Shown here in pieces: positions 52,111-60,735 of a stretch of 64,000 nucleotides of DNA. Every line of letters starts with the position of its first letter. The first letter of the stretch is position 1. The stretch covers positions 51,427,954-51,491,953 of the forward strand of contig JAYGXS010000001.1 in assembly GCA_036362985.1 (NCBI GenBank), read 5' to 3'. Source of the DNA: Ligula intestinalis (taxonomy: Eukaryota > Platyhelminthes > Cestoda > Diphyllobothriidea > Diphyllobothriidae). A program made the translations under genes and the position numbers. The notes under the pieces were generated by a model. It ran no database searches. It was given only the letters and a program-made list of their open reading frames with translations, and was not told where the DNA came from.

Positions 52111-53484
52111 CTTCACGACGCCGCCAATTGAGCCCACTGCAAAACCCGCAACGGTTGCCGCTCTAATGGTCAGTGAACCCACTCGGTACCATTGGGCTGT
52201 TGCTCAAAGCACTGTCCCCGACACGGCTATCATTTATGCCCACCAGCTCCACGGCCGTCCTTGGCCGACGGAGACCGACTAACGCGGCTCCTCAGAAGCC
52301 GCCCGCATTCTGTCCAACCAGTGGGCGAACTTGTTTCGTGAGAACGAAATCCTTTTTCGTAAGGGCACTTCGGCACAGCCCACCCGTCTCGTCGTCCCCG
52401 GTTGCTTAACCACCACCGTTCTCAGGGACCTTGATCAAGAACTAGGACATTAAAGCTCCTTCAAAATGGAGGCTATGGTGCGCCAGAGATTCTGGTGGCC
52501 GCATCTCCGCGACGACGCGTCCACTTTCTGCAACGCATGTGCCACCTGTGCTTCGTTCAAGGGCCCGATCCCTAAGTTTAAGGCGCCCATGCAACCCATC
52601 ATGACGATTTTTCCCTTCGAACGAGTCAGCATAGACATCGTTGGACCGATTAACCCCCCCCCCACCCCACCCAGGCAGGGAACCGTTAAAAACTTGTAGT
52701 AGTCGATTACTTCACCAAGTAGGCTGCGGCTATCCCTATCGCCAAATAGGACATGGCCACGGTGACGGACGCTATACTTAGCGAGTGGATATGCCTCTTC
52801 GGCGCACACCTGTCGTTACATTCTGATTGAGGCGCAAACTTCCAGAGCAGATTGCTCTAAGACGTATGCGACCTCGCCATCCACAAGACACATATCACCC
52901 CCGGATACCCGGAGGGCAACGGGCTAGTCGAACGTACAAATCGGACGCTCATCAACCTCCTCAAAGCCTTTGTCATCCACTTCCCGTCGACAGACTGGGA
53001 CACCCGTCTGCCGTGCGCCCTGATGGCGTATAAGGCGACCGTTCATTCGTCTACTGGGTATGCCCCGTTCTTCATGCTAACGGGCCGCCACTTTCAGGTA
53101 CCATCCGATTCTACCCACCCCGTCCTCGCCCCGCCGTCTCACACGGCCGAATGCTATGTTCTCGACCTACGCAACACCATTCAATTAACCTACGGCTTGG
53201 CACGCGAAAACTTTCGTGCATCCGCCGACCGGCAAAAGGACAATTTTGATCGCCATCTCCATGGTTCCCCTTACCAACGCGGTAACTACGTCCTGCACCA
53301 TTGTGACGTACCACCCGCCAGAGCATCGGCCAAATTCTTCTATCCATTGGAACGGCCATCCGTAGTCGTCGACGTCCTCTCCCCCGCTTCGTACACCCTA
53401 CGCGACGCCCAGGTCCCCGATGCCCCCCCGAGTTCACGGCACATTTCGCAAAGCTCAGACCCTACAACGGGTCCGCTCCCATAA
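52110..53484 (+). pseudogene. pol: Gypsy-4 integrase
   Basis: Zinc-binding end: MVRQRFWWPHLRDDASTFCN and CATCASFK (CxxC pair kept). Core: D in RVSIDIVGP, D in LHSD before a TGA near 52828, and E in GYPEGNGLVERTNR (about 52905-52945). It then continues in LMAYKATVHSSTGYAPFFML and the C-terminal module with KFFYPLERPSVVVDVLSP (about 53330-53385). The FTKW motif has TAG for Trp near 52722; other stops are TAG near 52750 and TAA near 52860. A poly-C run at about 52657-52666 lies within the core and probably causes a frameshift. Confidence 0.8.
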
Positions 53485-53614
53485 CAACGCCGACCAACCT
53501 GGCTATGCTGCCGCCGCACCTGGTACTACCGCCGGCCACCGAGGTCGAAGCGACCAAGGATCAAACGCCGCCCCTGGCAGCACTGGGAACAGGGCTCTTC
53601 CTAGAGAGGGGCAT

Positions 53615-53709
53615 TGTAGCGGCCGACCCGGTGGGTCTGATCCGTTTGTTTAAAATGCACTCTTAGCGGGCAAATCACTTTTTTGGTGTCGAATTGGTGC
53701 ACATGGCTG
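53615..53709 (+). repeat. Gypsy-4 3' LTR, first part
   Basis: Begins TGTAGCGGCCGACCC right after a purine tract (GAGAGGGGCAT). It matches 20858-20952 base for base except a few changes. It ends GGCTG at the Gypsy-3 insertion. Confidence 0.85.
53706..53709 (+). repeat. Gypsy-3 target duplication, left (GCTG)
   Basis: GCTG here and at 59522-59525 flank Gypsy-3. The uninterrupted LTR at 20858-21282 has a single GCTG followed by CTCCTGC at the same place. Confidence 0.85.
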
Positions 53710-54144
53710 TGTAATGGACCAAACCAAACCTCCCTTGTTTTCCTAGATACCCTTAATGTCACCTGCCTTTTTCTCGTTGTAACCAGGACGCTGATTGGAG
53801 GACACGACCGTCGCACGCCGCCGTTTCCCAACTCCGCTAAGTCTCGTCCTCGTCGACTTTTCTTTACTCCATTTCGTACTCCCCTTCATTTTAACCTTAT
53901 CCTATACTCACTCCCTTGCTTACGCCCCTCTATCACCTGTATTCCCTAATGAAAATTTCTTCCCTATTATCACTTATATTTTTCGGATATGAGCCGACAT
54001 TCTAGTTCTAGTGCGCCTGTTTGTGATGACAAAGAACCCCAAATAGGAAAAGAGTTCGAAGACAGGAAGTCCGTCGAACAGAAGCCGCAGATACTGAATC
54101 CGTTACCGTGCAACCAGTGTACCCTACTCACCTCGGACGCTACA
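53710..54144 (+). repeat. Gypsy-3 5' LTR
   Basis: Starts TGTAATGGACC and ends GACGCTACA, with the usual TG/CA borders. The 3' LTR has AATAAA near the middle (about 59324), but this copy has AATGAA at the equivalent place. Confidence 0.92.
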
Positions 54145-54945
54145 ATGGCGGCAGCTGGTGCTGGAAGCTACTCACCCCCGGTGGTTACCTCAAAACCTGA
54201 CGTCGTCATTCGCCACGTTCCAGTGGCCCCTATCCGTCGTTCTGACCCGTTACCTGCCCCAGCCGTTTTCCAAGCTGGCCAAAATCTACATCGTTGGCTC
54301 GTTCGTTTAGACATTTTTCGCGCAGACGTTGACCCATCCGACCACTCACGCTATGCATTAAATTTCCCGTCCCCTAATGCATGCGAACTTGCCCTCTCAT
54401 CAGGAATTACTGTAACTTCCACTTTGAACGAGACCAAAACCATCCTCAAATCGCTTTTCGACCACCAGATGTCAGCTGGTGTAGCTGCTGATCGGTTTAA
54501 TCGCCTTAATCAACAACCCCGCCAATCGGCAGGTGAGTTTGCTCTGTATTTGAAGCGTTTTGCACGGCTTGCGATCCCCGACGTCCCCAGAACAGCATTT
54601 GACCGAATGATCCTGTATCGTTTCACCACGGGTCTCCGCAACGCACAGTGACAGACCATTTATTGCTGCAGACGCCGACTGACCTCCTTGCGGCTTTGTC
54701 CAAGTTTCGGCAGTTCGACGACCTCCATATCAACGCCCCACAACCCCCAGCCAACACACGGCGTCCGCCTTACAACCGAGGGTATTCACCCCGTGTTCAG
54801 CCGACACAACCACACGACTCACAGCAGATGGCACAGAAAACAACTTTACCAGTCCGTTTCCCTGACCAAAACCGCGGATATCCGTACTGCGCAGCCTTTG
54901 GAACCCAAGTACGTTACTGTGGCCATAATGCATACTGTGAGTCGT
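54145..54945 (+). pseudogene. gag: Gypsy-3 gag
   Basis: The ATG at 54145 directly follows the LTR and overlaps the primer-binding site (ATGGCGGCAGCTGG). An in-frame ATG inside the LTR at 53989 could extend the protein. Capsid-like blocks: FQAGQNLHRWLVRLDIFRAD, NACELALSSGITVTSTLNET, GVAADRFNRLNQQPRQSAGE and RMILYRFTTGLRNA. A one-base frame change with TGA at 54649-54651 precedes HLLLQTPTDLLAALSKFRQF. The end has YCAAFGTQVRYCGHNAYC, which looks like a decayed CHCC motif of the CsRn1 type. Confidence 0.75.
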
Positions 54946-54959
54946 TCGTTTCAAATATT

Positions 54960-55260
54960 TCTTTGGTTAAACCTACACCCGCATCGTCATTTACAGTTGC
55001 AACTTTAATAGATAAGCACCGTTTTGACGCTTTAATAGACACAGGGGCCAATGTCTTGCTTATTACCCCGGCCTGCATTCCTAGATCTCTCTTTAACAAA
55101 ATAGGACGATTATCCCGGCCCCGTCTTATTCACGCCGCTAACGGCACTCAACTACCGATCTCCGGCTGTATTTCCTTACCGTTTTCCTTCAGCGGTTCCG
55201 ATGTGATCCACGATTTTATGGTCACTTCCGATAGCCCCTGGCCTATAGTTTTGGGATAAG
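54960..55260 (+). pseudogene. pol: Gypsy-3 protease
   Basis: Aspartic protease that would cut the polyprotein: ATLIDKHRFDALIDTGANVL (active-site DTG), LIHAANGTQLPISGCISLPF and the late WPIVLG motif. A TAA at 55257-55259 cuts it just before the expected ADFLSAYN. Confidence 0.8.
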
Positions 55261-56655
55261 ATTTCCTCAGCGCTTATAATTGTGTTATTCACACCCGCAA
55301 TAGACGCGTGGAGCTGGCCAGAAACATAAACCTTCCCCCTACCTCCGCACCTGAATCGCATTTCGAACTCCTTTACAACACGATTATGGCGGCCGTGGCT
55401 TTAAACCCTACACATTTCGACGAACTTCTTCCCCCGCCGTCCACTGTTCGTACTGCAGCTTATGTCTAACTCAGAAATATCCTTGACGCTTTCCCTGAAC
55501 TGTTTTACTGGTCTACAAGTAACCTCGGCCGGACACGCCTCGTACAACACACGATTGAAACCGGCGATGCAAAAACGGTCTGGCAACCCCCCTTCGCGTT
55601 CCTGTACGATATCGCGAGGAAGTTGACAAACTTCTCGACGAGCTTTTAACAAATAGCATCGTAGAGCCCTCCTCATCCCCATGGGTCTCGCCGATAACCT
55701 TGGTCCCAAAACAAGACGGTTCTCTACGCTTTTGCATTGACTACCGTCGCCTTAACGCAATTAACGTACGCGACTCATTCCCATTACCCTGGATGGACGA
55801 CACTATAAACTCACTCCGCAACGCTTCTTGGTTCTCGACCCTAGATCTTAAGTCGGGGTACTGGCAAGTCGAACTACACACGGATGACCGACAGAAGACA
55901 GCGTTCACGGTCCCACAATGACTATTTAGGTTTTAAACACTTCCCTTCGGTCTCTGCAACGCAGCAGCGACGTTTCAGCGGCTGATGTTCCAGGTTCTAC
56001 GACCTCTGATACATTATAAATGCCTAGTTTGCCTAGACAACATTATCATTTTCGGCCAAACGATCGAAGAGCACAATCAGAATTTAACATTTGTACTGGA
56101 GGCACTCCGCGATGCCGGTCTCACGCTGAATCCAAAAAGTGTTTTTTTTCTTCGTTCCGAAGTGGAATTTCTCGGTCACCAGATATCTCCCGGACACATT
56201 GCACGCCTACCCGACCGCATAAAACACATTCCCACTTGGCCAGTGCTAACCAACCAAACGGAGATACGGAGTTTCATCGGTCTCGCTTCTTATCACAGTC
56301 GGTTCATTCGAAATTTTGCAATCATCGCCGGTCACCTCTACAAATTGACGGAAAAGGATCGTGTGTTCAAATGGTCCACGGAATGCGCGACCGCATTTAC
56401 CGACTTTCGAGCGGCCCTATGCTTTGCGCCCCCTGTTAGCACTCCCAAACGTCGAGAAGGATGCTCCGGCGTTTATACTGGACACCGATGCCAGTGGTTT
56501 TTGCCATAGGCGCCGTGCTGTCACAGAAAAACTCCCACGGCGTTGGGCACCCTATTTGTTTCGCCAGCAAAACCCTAACGAAGCCTGAATGCAATTGCAG
56601 CACGTTCCGCAGGGAACTCCTAGCGATTATCGCTTTCCTTCAACATTCATGGCAT
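55261..56655 (+). pseudogene. pol: Gypsy-3 reverse transcriptase and first half of RNase H
   Basis: LVQHTIETGDAK, PWVSPITLVPKQDGSLRFCI, DYRRLNAINVRDSFPLP, FSTLDLKSGYWQVEL, then TGA at 55919-55921. The catalytic box is CLDN at 56030-56041 where relatives have YLDD, so the second catalytic Asp is lost. Then FLRSEVEFLGHQISPGHI, RSFIGLASYHSRFIRNF and KLTEKDRVFKWSTECATAF. RNase H begins FILDTDASGF; after a one-base shift near 56510 it continues AIGAVLSQ and ICFASKTLTKPECNCSTFRR to LLAIIAFLQH, where inserted DNA starts. Confidence 0.85.
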
Positions 56656-56743
56656 GGTGTTGGAAGGCGCCCAAGAGGTGCATTACCAACTCTTTACAAT
56701 TGCCTGTAAACTGGCATAATAAACATATTATTATTATATTATT
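56656..56743 (+). mobile_element. Family A 3' terminal fragment in Gypsy-3
   Basis: GGTGTTGGAAGGCGCCCAAG and CTGGCATAATAAACATATT followed by an ATT tail. This is the last 88 bp of family A as at 17440-17513. It is directly followed by a family B fragment. Confidence 0.8.
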
Positions 56744-57406
56744 ATTCATGGTTTTTGACGAAGACTGTTGTTCGAAAACCTTTGGTGCCTTCATAAGGCC
56801 ACGTCTTGAATACGCGATTCAAGCCTGGAGACCGTGGATGCGGCAAGATTATAACATACTTGAGAGGGTGCAGCGGTGAGCAACAAAATTAGTAAGAGGC
56901 CAAGGTTCACTACCATATGAGATCCGCCTAAATAACTTTAATCTTTATCCTTTGAGTTATAGGCAGTTATGCGGAGATTTGATACAAAACTTCCGTATCG
57001 TGCGTGGCTTTGACTGCGCTCTCATGTGTGACGACTTCTTCCAACTCGCCACTACAACTAATCTCCGGGGGCATCCCTTCAAACTGTATGTGCCCCAAGG
57101 ACGATTGGATGTACGGAAGAATTTTTTCTCTAATCGTGTCGTGAACCCGTGGAATAACCTTCCCGAGGCGATTGTTATGTCCCAATCTGTGGAGATATTC
57201 AAACACCGACTTGACATACACATGCTACAACACAACGTGAACTATGTGACAAATTAACCTTTTAACACCACTGCACCATGTGACTGTCTACATTTTCCTG
57301 ACTGAAAACTTGTTAAAATTGTTTATAATTCTTCAGATTTTGATGTGAAAAATAGGGAGTTCAAAGGCACGAGCCTATTTTTCCCTCAAATATACTGACT
57401 GACTGA
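56744..57406 (+). pseudogene. Family B CR1-like 3' fragment in Gypsy-3
   Basis: Thumb and C-terminus of the polymerase in one frame: MVFDEDCCSKTFGAFIRPRL, EYAIQAWRPWMRQDYN, TGA at 56877-56879 (Trp codon in the relative at 560), PYEIRLNNFNLYPLSYRQL, then LATTTNLRGHPFKLYVPQGR, NFFSNRVVNPWNNLPEAIV and a stop at 57255-57257. A 3' UTR with the AATAGGGAG block and the tail ATATACTGACTGACTGA follows. Gypsy-3 resumes at 57407. Confidence 0.88.
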
Positions 57407-59016
57407 ATTTAAACACCTCCTTACCGGAAAACGTTTTATTTTGCGTACCGACCACCACGCTTTGAAATGGCTCCAAACCTTCAAAAACCCTATGGATCAG
57501 CTCGCCCGGTGGCAAGAGTCCATACAGTATTTTGATTTCAAACCCGAATTCCGTCCGGACACTAAGCACGGCAACGCCGACGCACTTTCCCGTTTTCCCA
57601 ACACCGACACTACAGTCGCAGCCATGCTCCCGGAATCTGTCCACGCCGTACACTAAGCAGAAACCACCCTCTACGAATGGTCAACGGCACAAACTAGTGA
57701 TCCCGACACGGCCATCATCTACCGTCACCTGATTGAAGAACGGCGGAAACCTAACGAACAAGAAATGCGCGGGTCTAGTATGAACGCCCACCTTTTGCTG
57801 AACCAGTGGCCGAACCTCTGGCTCGAACAAGAGGTACTATTTTATAAAGACGGTAATTCCCATCACTTACGCCCGATAGTCCCAGGTTGCCTCATCGAAG
57901 GTGTCCTAACGGACCTGCACTCGGAGTCAGGACACTGTGGCCAACACCTTACAGAACTAGCCGCACGCTCACGTTTCTGGTGGCCACAGTTACGCGCATC
58001 CGTCGTCAATTTTTGTCAAGGGTGCGTAATTTGTTCCTCGTTCAAATCACCCAATACAGCTCCCCGAGCACCCCTACAGCCCATGATCACTGGATTCCCC
58101 GGTGACCGAGTTGGCCTTGACATCATCGGCCCGCTTTCCATATCCTATCGGAGGTTAGAATACACATTATTTATGGTCGACTATCTCACCAAATGGGTCG
58201 AAGCCATCCCGTTGCCTGACCAAAGAGCCGCCACGGTGGCTAACGCCATCAGTTGCACATGGATCAGTCATTGGGGAACTCCTAATTGCTTCCATTCTGA
58301 CTGCGGAAGTAACTTCGAATCACAACTCCTCAAGGACGTGTGCAACCTACTCGAATATCGGAAAACCCGCACAACCCCGTACCATCCAGAAGGCAATGGT
58401 CTGGTCGAACGGACGAACCGTACCATACATAACTTTCTGCTTGCGTTCTCTAAAGATGGCCACGAACACGACTGGGATCTGCATCTACCCCTTTGTATGC
58501 TCGCCTACCGCGGGTCCGTTCACGCCTCTACAGGGTTTACCCCACACGATATGCGGACAGGTCGTGAGATCCGGCTTCCGGTCAACCTCCGTTTTCCACT
58601 TCCTTCCCCGGATCCTACTACGCCTAATAGCTACGCCCGCCACCTCTGAGAGGTTATTCGCCGCGCTCACAATGCTGCACGCAACACGCTCGGGGCATCA
58701 GCAACCTGCCAAAAAAGACCATTTCGACACTCGCATATCAGGCACCCCATACCGAACTGGTGACCTGGTGATGTATTATAACCGAAATCATCCTCACGGA
58801 ACCTTCGCCAAGTTCCATCACCCCTGGCGAGGACCCTGCACCGTACTCGACACCTTTTCCTCTACAACCCTACTACTCCGCGCGCCATCGAACCCACCCT
58901 CCCCTCGTTCACGGCTCACTTCGACAAACTCAAGCCGCACCGTGGCCAGCTCCCCATATGTACACCAGACAACCTCACGATCGTCCCACCCGACCAGGTC
59001 CCCCCAGTCGCCTTAG
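57407..59016 (+). pseudogene. pol: Gypsy-3 second half of RNase H and integrase
   Basis: RNase H resumes with FKHLLTGKRFILRTDHHALK and ends GNADALSRFP. TAA at 57654-57656 follows HAVH. The integrase (57765-58649 in one frame) has the zinc region DLHSESGHCGQHLTELAARS and CQGCVIC, and core residues D in RVGLDIIGP, D in FHSDCGSNFES and E in PYHPEGNGLVERTNR, all kept, plus an intact LTKWVEA. A frameshift near 58640 leads to the C-terminal GPY/F module (KFHHPWRGPCTVLD, about 58810-58850). The catalytic triad is complete but the frame is broken twice. Confidence 0.88.
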
Positions 59017-59072
59017 AGGTCACATTTCCACCACCCTCTATCACCACAAGCACTGACGACAGTGGTATACCT

Positions 59073-59086
59073 TAAAAGGTGGGCTA
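59073..59086 (+). other. Gypsy-3 polypurine tract
   Basis: TAAAAGGTGGGCTA precedes the 3' LTR start TGTAACGG, in the usual place for the plus-strand primer. Confidence 0.6.
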
Positions 59087-59521
59087 TGTAACGGCCCAAA
59101 CCAAACCTCCCTTGTTTTACTAGATACCCTTAATTTCACCTGCATTTTTCTCGTTGTAACCAGGCCGCTGATTGGAGGACACGACCGTCACACACCGCCG
59201 TTTCCCAACTCCGCTAAGTCTCGTCCTCGTCGACTTTTCTTTACTCCATTTCGTACTCCCCTTCATTTTAACCTTATCCTATACTCACTCCCTTGCTTAC
59301 GCCCCTCGATCACCTGTATTCCATAATAAACATTACTTCCCTATTATCACTTATATTTTTCGGATATGAGCCGACATTCTAGTTCTAGTGCGTCTGTTTG
59401 TGATGACAAAGCACCCCAAATAGGAAAAGAGTTCGAAGACAGGAAGTCCGTCAAACAGAAGCCGCCGATACCGAATCCGTTACCGTGCAACCAGTGTACC
59501 CTAATCACCTCGGACGCTACA
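59087..59521 (+). repeat. Gypsy-3 3' LTR
   Basis: 435 bp, TGTAACGG to GACGCTACA, with AATAAA near 59324. Same length as the 5' LTR, with no indels seen. Confidence 0.92.
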
Positions 59522-59842
59522 GCTGCTCCTGCTTTTTCCGTTCTAGTCCAAATCATCGATTGAAAGGACTCTCCCCCTGTGGGCGCTTCCAACGCCTCTC
59601 CTCCTCAGAACCCTGTTGAATGACTCCTCCACCACTGGCCAGTGTTTGTCTTATTCCCCTATAGCGATTTTCTGTAACTCTATCAATGCATTACACTCTT
59701 CCCATTACATTTGCATTCTTACCGACTGTTTGCTTGTATGATGGTGGTTGACGATAAAAACGATGATGAAGCGAGACAAGTTAAAGAGAATCGTAAGGAT
59801 ATCCCTAGGAAGTCAGAAGCGGAGCTAGACACCCCCTCTGAA
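59522..59842 (+). repeat. Gypsy-4 3' LTR, second part, with GCTG duplication
   Basis: Starts with the duplicated GCTG, then CTCCTGC, and follows 20949-21262 to CACCCCCTCT. It lacks the last roughly 18 bp (AGTCGGGCGTTACA type end) of the relative and passes straight into repeat X. Confidence 0.8.
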
Positions 59843-60735
59843 CACGGGGAGGAGTGTGTTGGCGCTACGAGCCTACTTGCAGTGGAATGGCATCCCCTTG
59901 TCACAGGGGGGACTCCGACTAGGAATGCTTCTCGCATTGCAGCTGCGCCTGGGTGCGCATTTATCTGTGTGCGCAACGCATGAACACGAACGCGCGACGG
60001 CGCAAGGCGACTTCACGACGCGCTAGCGTTTTGCTATCAGGGACTCTGTATTAAAAAAGTAATAAGCAGACGGGGACCCATGAAGGAGATGACTCACTTG
60101 TGTCTGGTAATTGAGTATCAGTATATTGAGGGATATGTATGAAAAATTCCTTTGAGTGCCCTATTTGTACATATGTGCAGTGGTAACAGAAAATTTGTTT
60201 CTCAGAATGTTGGCGTGGCCAGTTTACCTGTGTCATATTATGAAAATAGGAGCCTGTTTGCCTGTTTGGGACCATTATTACGAAAATGGCTGCTATATTT
60301 TGCAAGCTTATGGATCGGTGTGTAGTTGTTCTCAATTTATCTGCCGTATTTCCAACAAGCCGTTTAGACCATCTGCCACGTTCAGACAATCTGCCTCAGA
60401 ATTACCGGTTTTCCCGTTGGGTCATCAAAGACTGGAACTCCCTGAGTGGGGATATTGTCCGAGCAATGTCGGTTCCCAGTTTTGAAAGCCGCATTGACGC
60501 CTTTTTTTTTACGGCCGTGGATGACAGCATCCACTCAACCAGTCAGCGGTTCCCACTTCCTTTCGAGGATCGCCGTCTTGTTTGAGTGTATTTTTCTGTC
60601 TTGAACTATCTTTGAAGAGACTCCTCCGGGCCTTGGGCCTCTTGTCTTAAATATAGTGAAATTGAAATTGAAATACACCATGAAGTAGTACTGCATATGC
60701 TGTGAGTTCCGCCCATCAATACCTGGTTTCCGTGA
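59843..60735 (+). repeat. Repeat X, copy 2, with extra segments
   Basis: Matches 20416-20857 in three blocks: 59843-60115, about 60255-60365 and 60673-60735. Between them lie a 140-bp segment without counterpart (60116-60254) and a retroelement 3' end (60366-60672). Confidence 0.75.
60366..60672 (+). pseudogene. Non-LTR reverse transcriptase C-terminus and tail inside repeat X
   Basis: Frame with YRFSRWVIKDWNSLSGDIVR and PSFESRIDAFF, the far C-terminus of a CR1-like polymerase, stop at 60583-60585. The 3' UTR ends GGGCCTTGGGCCTC and TTAAATATAG with a tandem GAAATT tail. Copy 1 of X lacks it, so it is an insertion. Confidence 0.7.

Larger units (their letters stand above)
53710..59521 (+). 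mobile_element. Gypsy-3: full-length LTR retrotransposon in the Gypsy-4 LTR
   Basis: It has two LTRs of exactly 435 bp, differing at about 19-20 positions by eye (roughly 95-96% identical), a TGG primer-binding site, gag, pol in gypsy order, a polypurine tract, and a perfect 4-bp target duplication. Fragments of families A and B are nested inside its RNase H. The gag has a degenerate Cys/His motif around an FG pair like that of the CsRn1 group of flatworm gypsy elements. It is the youngest LTR element in the window but is already dead. Confidence 0.92.
50160..59842 (+). mobile_element. Gypsy-4: 5'-truncated gypsy element whose 3' LTR holds Gypsy-3
   Basis: Protease, reverse transcriptase, RNase H and integrase run from about 50230 to 53484. 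The polypurine tract and 3' LTR start follow at 53615. The LTR is interrupted at 53709 by Gypsy-3 and resumes at 59526. No gag or 5' LTR is found here; the start near 50160 adjoins a poly-C run and the minisatellite. The LTR family is the same as at 20858-21282, where a gag is present. Confidence 0.8.

Noticed and set aside
56645..56751. ATTCATGG repeated at 56645 and 56744 as a target duplication of the family A fragment
   Set aside because: The second copy aligns with internal family B sequence (compare 424-431), so it is not independent evidence.
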